DNA of 24,361 nt. Origin: Synergistetes bacterium JGI 0000079-D21 (GTDB lineage: Bacteria; Synergistota; Synergistia; Synergistales; 79-D21). Every line of letters starts with the position of its first letter. The first letter of the stretch is position 1. Both the position numbers and the translations under genes were made by a program. A model generated the notes under the pieces. The model searched no databases. It was not told the DNA's origin and saw nothing but the letters and a program-made list of their open reading frames with translations. Below are positions 1 through 7,427 of this stretch, one piece after another. The stretch covers positions 12,651 to 37,011 of the forward strand of contig AQRZ01000049.1 of the NCBI GenBank assembly GCA_000402835.1. The letters are read 5' to 3'.

Positions 1-1
1 G

Positions 2-1201
2 ATCGAAGGGGTGGCGGATCTCGATGCGGTGGCCCGCGAGGACATCCAGAGCGATTCGGTCTCCGCCCCGGTGATCCGGCTCGTGAACAGCCTGCTTTTT
101 GAAGCCGTGAAAGAGCGGGCAACGGACATCCATGTCGAGCCCTTCGAGGACCGATGTGAAATCCGCTTCCGCGTGGACGGGGTCCTGCACGACAAGCTGA
201 GCCTGCCGAAAACCCACCAGGCCCCCTTGACAAGCCGGATCAAGGTCATGGCCCGAATGGACATCTCGGAACGATTCGTCCCCCAGGACGGGCGGATCGG
301 AATCTCGGTGGGAGGCCGTTCGGTGGATATCCGCGTCGGATCGGTTCCCACGCGCCACGGCGAGCGGCTGGCCCTCCGTCTCCTGGACAAGAGGCAGGGC
401 CTCCTGGCCCTGGACGAGCTGGGAATGCCGGGCAAGGCCCGATCAGCCCTGGAAGAAATGGTTTCCCGGCCCTACGGGATGATCCTGCTGACGGGCCCAA
501 CGGGTTCCGGGAAGACGACGACCCTTTACGCCATCCTGCAGAAGCTCGCACGCCCCGAGGTGAACATCATCACCGTGGAAGACCCCATCGAATACGACCT
601 TCCAGGCGTCGGGCAGATCCAGGTAAACGAAAAGGCGGGCGTGACTTTCGCTTCCGCCCTGAGGGCGATCCTTCGGCAGGACCCCGACATCATCATGGTG
701 GGAGAAATGCGGGATTTCGAGACCGCCCACATGGGCGTCCAGGCCTCCCTGACAGGGCACCTCGTCCTCTCGACCCTCCATACAAACGATGCTCCCAGCG
801 CTGTCGTCAGGCTCGCGGACATGGGAGTCGAACCGTACCTCGTTGCGGGATCCCTTCTCGGTGTCGTCGCCCAAAGGCTGGTCCGAAAGGTCTGCCCGTC
901 CTGCGCCACGGCTGCGGAAGCCCCGCCGCCATTCCGGAAAGCCGGGATCGAGACCGTTCAGAGGGGCGCCGGTTGCGAACGCTGCCTTGGGACGGGATAT
1001 TACGGCCGCTTCGGACTATACGAGGTTTTGGTGATGGACGACACCTTGCGCGAGGCCGTCTCGAAGGGCGCAACCTCTTCGAGGATCCGGGAGCTCGCCA
1101 GGGAAAACGGATTCAAAACCCTTTGGGAAACTGGGCTGAAAAGGGTCCGGCAGGGCCTCACCACGCCAGAGGAACTGGTGAGGGCTGTCGGGGAGGCCTG
1201 A
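2..1201 (+). CDS. gspE: Type II secretion ATPase GspE (5' end outside window)
   Basis: This is the cytoplasmic secretion/pilus ATPase that powers pseudopilus assembly. Counting from the GTG at position 11, it has a Walker A GPTGSGKT (162-169), an Asp box ending EDPIEY (190-195), a Walker B region with DPDIIMVGEMRD (224-235) and a His box LTGHLVLSTLHTND (247-260). A zinc-type tetracysteine follows (C295, C298, C322, C325), as in GspE and PilB. The frame stays open to the window edge. Family members usually exceed 500 residues with an N-terminal MshEN/N1E domain, so the 396-residue reading is a 5' fragment and the GTG is internal. It lies 4 nt upstream of gspF. The pseudopilin two genes on is of GspG type, so GspE is preferred over PilB. 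The Walker B end reads GEMRD where GEIRD is usual, a conservative change. Confidence 0.95.
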   Translation: MEGVADLDAVAREDIQSDSVSAPVIRLVNSLLFEAVKERATDIHVEPFEDRCEIRFRVDGVLHDKLSLPKTHQAPLTSRIKVMARMDISERFVPQDGRIGISVGGRSVDIRVGSVPTRHGERLALRLLDKRQGLLALDELGMPGKARSALEEMVSRPYGMILLTGPTGSGKTTTLYAILQKLARPEVNIITVEDPIEYDLPGVGQIQVNEKAGVTFASALRAILRQDPDIIMVGEMRDFETAHMGVQASLTGHLVLSTLHTNDAPSAVVRLADMGVEPYLVAGSLLGVVAQRLVRKVCPSCATAAEAPPPFRKAGIETVQRGAGCERCLGTGYYGRFGLYEVLVMDDTLREAVSKGATSSRIRELARENGFKTLWETGLKRVRQGLTTPEELVRAVGEA

Positions 1202-1205
1202 TCGC

Positions 1206-2366
1206 ATGCCGCGATACCGGTACACCGCCTACGATCCCCAGGGGAAGCTCCTGGCGGGAGAAGTGGAAGGACCCAACGAGGCCTCCGCGGTGCAGGCACT
1301 CGGAAGGGAGGGCCTGGTCCCCGTCGAGATCCGGGGCCTGGCAGGCCAGGAAAAGCTTTCCCGCAAAAGCCGAAAACAAGTCCCGCTCGAAGACACCCTG
1401 CTCTTCTGCAGGAGCCTCGCAGGCTACCTGAGAAGCGGGCTTACCCTGAGCCACGTCCTGGTACTCCTTGGAAAGCAGTCGCCCCGGGAGTCCCTGCGGG
1501 AGCTTTACGGAAGCCTCAAAAAGGAAGTCGAGGCGGGAAAGAGCCTGGGAGCCGCGATGCGGGAATCCGGCCAATTCAGGGAGGATTTGGTCGGAATGGT
1601 GGAATCCGGCGAACGGAGCGGTTCCCTCCAGCAGGTCCTTGACCGTGCCGCTCGCCTTTACCGACTCGAGATCGGACTGCGCAGGCGGGTCCGGAGCGCT
1701 CTCACCTACCCCCTCGTCATGGCGGCGGTCGGAACGGCCGTGGTCGCCTTCCTCTTGGCCTACGTCGTCCCGAAGCTTGCCGCCCTCTTTGCGGACATGG
1801 GGGAAAGCCTTCCTTTGCCCACAAGGGTTCTGCTCTGGCTTTCCTCGGCCTTGAAAACTGCAGGAATCCCTCTTCTGGTCTTTCTCCTGGCGCTCTTACT
1901 CTGGCAGCGAAGAAAGGGCACCCTTTTGCCGAGGCTCCCCCTAAAGGGACTCCGGGAGCGAATCACCCTTTCTTTGGTCTTTTCCCACCTGGCGACGCTC
2001 CTGGATTGCGGCATTCCGCTGCTGCAGGCCCTTTCGATGGTCGCACCCATGGATCCGTCTCCCGGGCGCTGGGAATCGGCATCCGAGAGGATCCGAAAGG
2101 GGTATCGGTTCGGGCAGGCCCTGCAGGAAGAAGGATCTTTCCCGGAAGACGCCGTCTACATCATCCAGGTCGGGGAAGCCGGGGGGGAGCTGTCCGACGC
2201 CCTGCAGCAGGTGGCGGACAACAGCTGGGAAATCGCCGAAAGCCAGATGGCCCGACTGGCCGACCTCGTCGAACCCGCGATGGTCCTCGCACTGGGAGTC
2301 ATCGTGGGATTTGTCGTGGTTGCCATCCTCCTGCCCATCTTCGACCTGTCGTCCCTCATCCGCTGA
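1206..2366 (+). CDS. gspF: Type II secretion inner-membrane platform protein GspF
   Basis: This is the polytopic platform protein that couples the GspE ATPase to pseudopilin insertion. At 386 residues it has the usual family length. Two T2SSF repeats are visible, at about 65-190 and 255-380. The paired motifs GLTLSHVL/ESGERSGSL (78-85, 133-141) and GIPLLQAL/VGEAGGELSDAL (269-276, 322-333) mark the duplication. Three hydrophobic segments lie at about 168-190, 218-234 and 356-380. The ATG is preceded by GGGGAGG (1190-1196) at 9 nt. The gene follows gspE by 4 nt, so the two are co-transcribed and probably translationally coupled. PilC is the paralogous alternative; the neighbouring GspG makes GspF more likely. 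Confidence 0.94.
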   Translation: MPRYRYTAYDPQGKLLAGEVEGPNEASAVQALGREGLVPVEIRGLAGQEKLSRKSRKQVPLEDTLLFCRSLAGYLRSGLTLSHVLVLLGKQSPRESLRELYGSLKKEVEAGKSLGAAMRESGQFREDLVGMVESGERSGSLQQVLDRAARLYRLEIGLRRRVRSALTYPLVMAAVGTAVVAFLLAYVVPKLAALFADMGESLPLPTRVLLWLSSALKTAGIPLLVFLLALLLWQRRKGTLLPRLPLKGLRERITLSLVFSHLATLLDCGIPLLQALSMVAPMDPSPGRWESASERIRKGYRFGQALQEEGSFPEDAVYIIQVGEAGGELSDALQQVADNSWEIAESQMARLADLVEPAMVLALGVIVGFVVVAILLPIFDLSSLIR

Positions 2367-2399
2367 CCAAGTGAAAATCCAGATAAGGAGGTCCTTTTC

Positions 2400-2828
2400 G
2401 TGAAGGAAAAACGGCGAAGCGGCTTCACACTCGTTGAAATCCTCGTCGTCGTGGTCATTCTAGGTCTTCTGGCCACGCTGGTCGTCCCGCGGGTCGTGGG
2501 CCGGGGCGAAGAAGCGAAGCGCACCGCGGCTCTCGTCCAGATCCGGTCGATCGAACAGGCCCTGGAACTCTACAAGCTCGACAACGGGTTTTATCCCACC
2601 ACGGAACAGGGCCTGGAGGCCCTGGTTGCAAAACCCTCCGGGATCCCCGAACCGCTGAATTACCGCGACGGTGGCTATATGAAGAAAATCCCCCTGGACC
2701 CATGGGGGCGCCCCTATATCTACCGCTCACCCGGAGAGCACGGGGAAACGGACATACTCTCCTACGGCCCCGACGGAGTCGAGGGTGGCGAAGGAAAGAA
2801 CCGGGACATCACGAACTGGGAGGAGTAA
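2400..2828 (+). CDS. gspG: Type II secretion major pseudopilin GspG
   Basis: This is the major pseudopilin that polymerises into the periplasmic pseudopilus. It has a short basic leader (KEKRRSG), then the prepilin peptidase site G/FTLVE with Glu at mature position 5, followed by one hydrophobic helix. The C-terminal half carries the GspG calcium-site signature: [23 protein letters not shown], then PDG, EGGEG and DITNW. Length is 142 residues, normal for the family. The start is GTG at 2400, with a perfect AAGGAGGT Shine-Dalgarno (2385-2392) 7 nt upstream. It closes the gspE-F-G cassette; no gspH-I-J-K genes follow, and the next gene is convergent. The prepilin peptidase and secretin must be encoded elsewhere. 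Confidence 0.96.
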   Translation: MKEKRRSGFTLVEILVVVVILGLLATLVVPRVVGRGEEAKRTAALVQIRSIEQALELYKLDNGFYPTTEQGLEALVAKPSGIPEPLNYRDGGYMKKIPLDPWGRPYIYRSPGEHGETDILSYGPDGVEGGEGKNRDITNWEE

Positions 2829-2829
2829 G

Positions 2830-2874
2830 GCGGCCCGGCAATCCTGCGGTGAGGGGTGTATCGGATTGGGCCGC
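2830..2874. other. Inverted repeat in the convergent gspG / AEC intergenic
   Basis: A perfect 7-bp inverted repeat, GCGGCCC (2830-2836) and GGGCCGC (2868-2874), frames a 31-nt interior in the short gap between the two convergent genes. It could fold as a bidirectional transcription barrier. The loop is long and there is no T-run on either strand, so it is not a typical intrinsic terminator. Confidence 0.25.
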
Positions 2875-2877
2875 TCC

Positions 2878-3819
2878 CTAGCGGGCGATTCCGAGAAGAA
2901 AGACCCAGGCGGGGATGGAAACCACGGAGAAAAGGGTGCTGGCTAGGATGACCTCCGCAGCGTAATCGGAGTCCATTCCCATGGAATCGGCGATCACGAA
3001 GTTGTTCACGGCGGCCGGCATGGCGGACACCAGGACGACAGCCTGAAGGACGGTACGGTCCACCGGCCAGACCCAAAATGCCAGCCAGACGAGAGCCGGT
3101 GAAAGGAAAAGGCGGACCAGGACGTCTGCCCAGGTCCGCGTGAAACCCCTGAGAAGGCGTTCGACCTCCAGGGAGGCGCCCAGGGCGATCAACGCCACGC
3201 CGCTGGCCATGCCCCCGGTGATCTTCAGTGCCTCGTCCAGGACTTCGGGAAGCGATCCGACCCCGATAACGGCGAGTGTGACTCCGGCAATGCAGGACAG
3301 AAGCAGCGGGTTTCTGGAAAGCCCGACGAGGGTTTTTCGCAGGGAATCCCTGCTGATTCCTCCCGAGACGGCAACCTGGGCCCAAGTCAGGGTGATGAGG
3401 TGGTACCCCACCATGCAGACGGCGAAAAAAAGCCCCAAGGCCTTTTCCCCTGCTTCTCCCATCGCCAGGGTAACTGCGGGGATCCCCATGTAGACGTTGT
3501 TCGAGCGAACCGAAACGAGGACCGAAACGGCCCGGCGGCGGAAGTCCCCCTGGTAAAGGGAAGCCAGCAGCCAGGCAATCGCCGGGGTTACGAGAAAGGA
3601 CAGGTGGACGGCGAGGAAAAGGTTCGGCGAGGAAAAGGCATCCTTCCCCACCGACAGGGTGGACCGGAAAAGCAGGGCCGGGAGGCCGATCCAGTACAAA
3701 AGGTCGTTCAGTCGGGAAACGCTGTCTTCCCGGAGAAGTCCCTTCCTCCGGGCGATCCATCCCATCGCCATCACCAGGACCAGGGGAGCCACGATCTTGA
3801 TTCCGTGCAAAGAATTCAC
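2878..3819 (-). CDS. AEC-family (auxin efflux carrier-like) transporter
   Basis: This is an integral membrane carrier of the AEC/bile-acid-arsenite superfamily, whose bacterial members move organic acids such as malate or malonate, or amino acids. It has 313 residues and about ten hydrophobic helices. The N-terminal five-helix half ends around the conserved RSNNVYMGIP stretch, and the C-terminal half carries the second unwound-helix region SAMPAAVNNFVIA. The start is a GTG (3817-3819) with only a weak upstream purine run; the N terminus so defined (hydrophobic helix, then RRKGLL) fits the family. The gene runs convergent to gspG and divergent from mrfA, so it is probably monocistronic. The substrate cannot be told from sequence. 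Confidence 0.88.
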   Translation of the reverse strand: MNSLHGIKIVAPLVLVMAMGWIARRKGLLREDSVSRLNDLLYWIGLPALLFRSTLSVGKDAFSSPNLFLAVHLSFLVTPAIAWLLASLYQGDFRRRAVSVLVSVRSNNVYMGIPAVTLAMGEAGEKALGLFFAVCMVGYHLITLTWAQVAVSGGISRDSLRKTLVGLSRNPLLLSCIAGVTLAVIGVGSLPEVLDEALKITGGMASGVALIALGASLEVERLLRGFTRTWADVLVRLFLSPALVWLAFWVWPVDRTVLQAVVLVSAMPAAVNNFVIADSMGMDSDYAAEVILASTLFSVVSIPAWVFLLGIAR

Positions 3820-3849
3820 CGCCGTTCCAGGGTCACTCCGCCAACGATT

Positions 3850-3855
3850 ATTCTA
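3850..3855 (-). promoter_or_regulatory. Candidate -10 element for the AEC transporter gene
   Basis: On the minus strand this reads TAGAAT, one mismatch from the sigma-70 -10 consensus, and lies about 31 nt before the GTG start. No good -35 hexamer sits 16-18 bp upstream, so support is weak. Confidence 0.3.
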
Positions 3856-3872
3856 CCCCACGTTGCGGTAGA
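3852..3872. repeat. Perfect inverted repeat in the divergent AEC / mrfA promoter region
   Basis: TCTACC (3852-3857) and GGTAGA (3867-3872) form a perfect 6-bp inverted repeat with 9 nt between. It overlaps the candidate -10 of the AEC gene and lies just upstream of the mrfA ribosome site, where a dimeric regulator could act on either gene. Chance is not excluded. Confidence 0.3.
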
Positions 3873-3881
3873 CTAGGGGAA

Positions 3882-3890
3882 GAGGTGATC
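3882..3890 (+). promoter_or_regulatory. Shine-Dalgarno that fixes the mrfA start
   Basis: GAGGTGATC is complementary over nine bases to the 3' end of 16S rRNA and lies 6 nt before the ATG at 3897. It overlaps the GTG at 3885, which argues that the GTG is part of the ribosome site and not the start codon. Confidence 0.6.
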
Positions 3891-3896
3891 CTGGCC

Positions 3897-6164
3897 ATGC
3901 TTCGCAAACCCCGGAAAAGAATCGAGGAACTGCTGAAATGGATCGAATCCCGTCCCGGCGAGGTGTCCGTGTGGCGAACCTTCCCGTCCCAGGCCGCCGC
4001 CTTCGGGACTTGGCCTGCCCTCGACGCCCGGCTAACGAACGCCCTCGCCCTTCGGGGGATCGAGCGCCCGTACCTTCACCAAGCAGAAGCCATCGACGCG
4101 GCGCTACGGAAAAAGAGCGTGGTGGTCGTTACCCCGACGGCCTCGGGCAAAACCCTTTGCTACAACGTTCCGGTCGTCCAGTCGATCCTGGAGGACCCCG
4201 CTTCCCGGGCGCTCTACCTTTTTCCGACGAAAGCCCTGAGCCAGGACCAGCTGGCGGAACTCACTGCGCTGCTTGAGGGCGTGGAAGCCGACATCGCCTG
4301 CTTCACCTACGACGGGGACACGGCTCCCAGCGCCCGGACAAAAGTCCGGACGGCAGGCCACGTCGTGATCACGAACCCCGACATGCTCCACACGGGGATC
4401 CTTCCCCACCACACGAAGTGGGTCAAGCTTTTCGAGAACCTCCGGTACGTCGTCCTGGACGAGATGCACGGCTACAGGGGCGTTTTCGGTTCCCACCTTG
4501 CGAACGTCATCCGCAGGCTGAAGCGAATCTGCGCCTTCTACGGCTCCAGCCCGACCTTCATCTGCTGTTCCGCCACCATCTCCAACCCCAGGGAACTGGC
4601 GGAAGCCCTGCTGGAGGAACCCGTGGTGCTGGTCACGAGAAACGGCGCCCCGAGGGACGAGAAGCACGTCCTGATCCAGAACCCGCCTCTCGTGAACCGG
4701 TCCATGGGAATCCGTGGGTCCTCCCTCGACGAAACCGCCGCCATCGCCACAGAAGCTTTGGCCAACGAGATCAGCACGATCGTGTTCACCCGTTCGCGGA
4801 CGAACGTGGAACTGCTCCTGCACCGCATCCGGACGAACCTCCAGGCTAGGGCCCTCCCATCGAACCAGGTTGCGGGCTACCGGGGCGGATACCTCCCCAA
4901 CGAGCGCAGGGCCATCGAGAAAGGGCTCCGGGGAGGCCAGATCCGGGGCGTCGTCAGCACGAACGCACTGGAACTGGGAATCGACATCGGTTCCCTCGAG
5001 CTGGCGGTCCTGCACGGCTACCCGGGGAGCATCGCCTCGGCCTGGCAGCAGATGGGCCGCGCGGGAAGGCGGCAGGGAACCTCGGCAGCGGTGCTGGTGG
5101 CCTCCTCTTTCGCCCTGGACCAGTTTTTGGCATCCCAACCGTCCTATTTCTTCGGCGCTTCTCCGGAGCGAGCCCGCGTGAACCCGGACAACCTCTACAT
5201 CCTGGTGAACCACGTGAAGTGCGCCGCTTTCGAACTCCCTTTCCGGACCGGGGACCGGTTCGGAAAGGCGGACATCTCCGAAATCCTGGAATACCTTGAG
5301 GAACAGCGCGTGCTCCACCGGGCGGAGGGCCGCTACCACTGGCAGGCGGATTCTTTCCCGGCGGAAGGGTTCTCCCTCCGGAGCGCCACCAGCGAGAACG
5401 TCGTGATCATCGATATTTCGGACCCGGCCCGCCACACTGTGGTGGGAGAAGTGGACCGTCCCAGCGCTCCCATGCTGGTCCACCCCGAGGCCATCTATTT
5501 CCACGGGGCGAAGGCATACCAGGTCCAGGAGCTGGATTTCAAAGGCATGAGAGCGCTCGTCAGACCGGTGGAAGCGGAATACTACACGGATGCGGACCTG
5601 GCCGTCCGCCTGGAGGTCCTCGAGGAATTCGACCGTTCGGAACCGTGGGGATGGGGAGAAGTGCTCTTTGCCTCGCGACCGACGGTCTACAAGAAAATCC
5701 GCCTCTCCACCCAGGAAAACGTGGGGTACGGCCACATCCACCTGGACGAGGAACAGATGCACACCACCGGGGCCTGGCTGACGCTTCCGGACAGCCTGCC
5801 CTGGGGAAACTGGGATCCCGACAGGAAGAGTTCCGCCCTCGCGGGACTGGCCCATCTCCTTCGGGCCACGGCCCCGCTCTTTTTGATGTGCGACCGGGGG
5901 GACCTCCAGGTTCACGGCATGGTGAGGGATCCCCACTTTGAAAGGCCAACCCTTTACCTGGCCGACAATTTCCCGGGGGGCGTCGGGCTGGCCGAAGCCG
6001 CGTTCACCCTGCGGAAGGAACTGCTGGACTCCGCGTGGGAGGCCCTCGTTTCCTGCCCGTGCGAAAAGGGTTGCCCCGCATGCGTGGGGGCACTGGGTTC
6101 GCAGATCGGTTCCAAGGAAGCCACCCGGGCCCTGCTGTCCTCCCTGAGGGGGATGACCGCTTGA
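3897..6164 (+). CDS. mrfA: MrfA-type (YprA) DEAD/DEAH helicase with C-terminal DUF1998
   Basis: This is a superfamily 2 helicase of the YprA/MrfA group, which in Bacillus subtilis works with MrfB in a UvrA-independent repair of mitomycin C damage. The protein has 755 residues from the ATG. The N-terminal RecA domain has a Q-type motif (YLHQAEAI), Walker A PTASGKT with Lys85, the DEMH box (188-191) and SATISNPREL. The second RecA domain has VFTRSR, the YRGGYLPNERR region and QQMGRAGRR (motif VI). The C-terminal DUF1998/MrfA zinc region holds four cysteines, C720, C722, C726 and C729, in the pattern CxCx3CxxC. It overlaps mrfB by 3 bases of a TTGA junction, so the two are translationally coupled. 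A start at the GTG 12 nt upstream is possible but less well supported. Confidence 0.93.
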   Translation: MLRKPRKRIEELLKWIESRPGEVSVWRTFPSQAAAFGTWPALDARLTNALALRGIERPYLHQAEAIDAALRKKSVVVVTPTASGKTLCYNVPVVQSILEDPASRALYLFPTKALSQDQLAELTALLEGVEADIACFTYDGDTAPSARTKVRTAGHVVITNPDMLHTGILPHHTKWVKLFENLRYVVLDEMHGYRGVFGSHLANVIRRLKRICAFYGSSPTFICCSATISNPRELAEALLEEPVVLVTRNGAPRDEKHVLIQNPPLVNRSMGIRGSSLDETAAIATEALANEISTIVFTRSRTNVELLLHRIRTNLQARALPSNQVAGYRGGYLPNERRAIEKGLRGGQIRGVVSTNALELGIDIGSLELAVLHGYPGSIASAWQQMGRAGRRQGTSAAVLVASSFALDQFLASQPSYFFGASPERARVNPDNLYILVNHVKCAAFELPFRTGDRFGKADISEILEYLEEQRVLHRAEGRYHWQADSFPAEGFSLRSATSENVVIIDISDPARHTVVGEVDRPSAPMLVHPEAIYFHGAKAYQVQELDFKGMRALVRPVEAEYYTDADLAVRLEVLEEFDRSEPWGWGEVLFASRPTVYKKIRLSTQENVGYGHIHLDEEQMHTTGAWLTLPDSLPWGNWDPDRKSSALAGLAHLLRATAPLFLMCDRGDLQVHGMVRDPHFERPTLYLADNFPGGVGLAEAAFTLRKELLDSAWEALVSCPCEKGCPACVGALGSQIGSKEATRALLSSLRGMTA
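6146..6153 (+). promoter_or_regulatory. Shine-Dalgarno that fixes the mrfB TTG start
   Basis: GAGGGGGA lies inside the end of mrfA, 7 nt before the TTG at 6161. The next in-frame ATG (6173) would be 19 nt from it and has no site of its own. The TTG is therefore the best start and gives a TTGA overlap with the mrfA stop. Confidence 0.6.
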
Positions 6165-7351
6165 ACGACCGGATGTCGAGACTGAGGCGGATGCTGGGTT
6201 CAAACGCGCCGGCCGGAAAAATCCCCGGACCGGAGGGCGTTTGCAACCTTCCCGAGGGTGGGGCGTGGACAGCCCCAGGAGTCTTTGTCCTGGAAACCTC
6301 CCACCCCCTTGAAGAGCCATACGGCGAAGTCGGCCTGGCCGGTCTTTCCCTCGCCGCCGAACGGCTTTCCCCCTGGGGAGGAACCGACCCGCCCTGTTTC
6401 CTGGACCTCGAAACAACCGGTTTGGCGGGAGGCACGGGAACCTATGCGTTCCTCGCGGGAATCGGGACCCTGGAAGGGCAAGCGCTGGTCGTCCGGCAGG
6501 TTTTCCTTGCAAGTCCGTCAAGGGAAGCGGAATGGCTTGAAACCGTGGACCGGCTCGTTCCCCGACAAGCGGGTTTCGTCACCTACAACGGCCGGCGGTT
6601 CGATTTGCCGCTGCTGCAGACGCGGGCGATCCTGGCCCGGAGAACCCCGTTCCGTCCTGGAAGCGCGCACCTGGACCTGCTCTGGATCGCCCGGAGCCTT
6701 TGGAGGTGCAGCCTGCCTTCCTGCAGGCTCGGGGAGGTGGAACGCTCCGTCCTGGGAGTCCTTAGGGAGACTGAGGATGTCCCCGGCTGGCAAATCCCGT
6801 CGCTCTACGCGGATTTCCTGCATACAAAGGACGCGGCCCCCCTGACCGGGGTCTTCCTTCACAACCGGCTGGACATCCTCTCCCTCGCGGCACTCAAGGC
6901 GCACGTCGGACGGATCGTGGCGGGAGAAATCAGCCGGGGCCAGGAAACCCTGCTTGCAGGGGATCTTTGGGCCGCACGCGGGGAATGGGAACTGGCGGTG
7001 ACCTTCTGGAAGAATGCCCTGGATGCCCCCGAAAGCAGGGGGGAGGCGCTGCTGCGCCTGGCTTCGCGGGCGAAAGCCGAAAGACGGTGGGAAACGGCGG
7101 TGGAACTCTGGGAGCAGTCCAGGGTGACCTGCCGCCCTTCCCTGACCGTCCTGGAGGAGTTGGCAAAGGCTTACGAGCACCGGCTGAACCGGCTGGAAGA
7201 GGCTCTCTCCAGGGCCGAGGAAGGGCTTCGACACCTGGATTCCCGAAGAGGCCTCCACGGCTCCTCCTGGCTCCAGGAAAGGCAAGCTTGGCTTCACAGA
7301 ATTGAACGGCTGAAGAAAAAAATCGATGCGCGAAAGGTGAACTTTCGGTAA
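6161..7351 (+). CDS. mrfB: MrfB-type (YprB) DEDD 3'-5' exonuclease with TPR-like tail
   Basis: This is a ribonuclease-H-like DNA exonuclease, partner of the MrfA helicase. The protein has 396 residues from the TTG start. DEDD residues are visible: D82 and E84 in LDLETTG, D148 in TYNGRRFD, and H234/D238 in HNRLDILSLA. The H-x3-D final motif marks a DEDDh-type site. After the nuclease domain (about 75-255) a helical, TPR-like tail follows, with repeats such as GDLWAARGEWELAVTFW and RRWETAVELWEQ, as in YprB. The N-terminal 70 residues resemble the linker seen in YprB homologues. The stop/start overlap with mrfA implies a stoichiometric pair. A longer frame opening at 6035 is open by chance and would overlap mrfA by 130 nt. 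Confidence 0.9.
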   Translation: MNDRMSRLRRMLGSNAPAGKIPGPEGVCNLPEGGAWTAPGVFVLETSHPLEEPYGEVGLAGLSLAAERLSPWGGTDPPCFLDLETTGLAGGTGTYAFLAGIGTLEGQALVVRQVFLASPSREAEWLETVDRLVPRQAGFVTYNGRRFDLPLLQTRAILARRTPFRPGSAHLDLLWIARSLWRCSLPSCRLGEVERSVLGVLRETEDVPGWQIPSLYADFLHTKDAAPLTGVFLHNRLDILSLAALKAHVGRIVAGEISRGQETLLAGDLWAARGEWELAVTFWKNALDAPESRGEALLRLASRAKAERRWETAVELWEQSRVTCRPSLTVLEELAKAYEHRLNRLEEALSRAEEGLRHLDSRRGLHGSSWLQERQAWLHRIERLKKKIDARKVNFR

Positions 7352-7427
7352 AATAGGACCAGAGACAGAACCGCGCGGCAGGGCGAAAGATCGACATGCG
7401 CTTTTCACCAAAAAGGAGGAAACAGCC

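Noticed and set aside
4104..6521. An 805-codon open frame on the minus strand, antisense to mrfA and part of mrfB
   Set aside because: It is open only because GC-rich codons of mrfA avoid stops in that frame. Its composition is rich in Gly, Arg, Pro and His, it has no domain motifs, and the plus-strand genes have clear catalytic residues.
7331..7347. A perfect CGAAAG/CTTTCG hairpin at the end of mrfB
   Set aside because: The stem is only 6 bp and half A-T, sits before the stop codon, and is followed by AAAATAGG and not a T-run, so it is not a convincing terminator.
7349..7354. TAAAAT as a -10 for the phosphohexomutase gene
   Set aside because: It overlaps the mrfB stop and no -35 hexamer lies at 16-18 bp. 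A promoter here is possible but cannot be supported.
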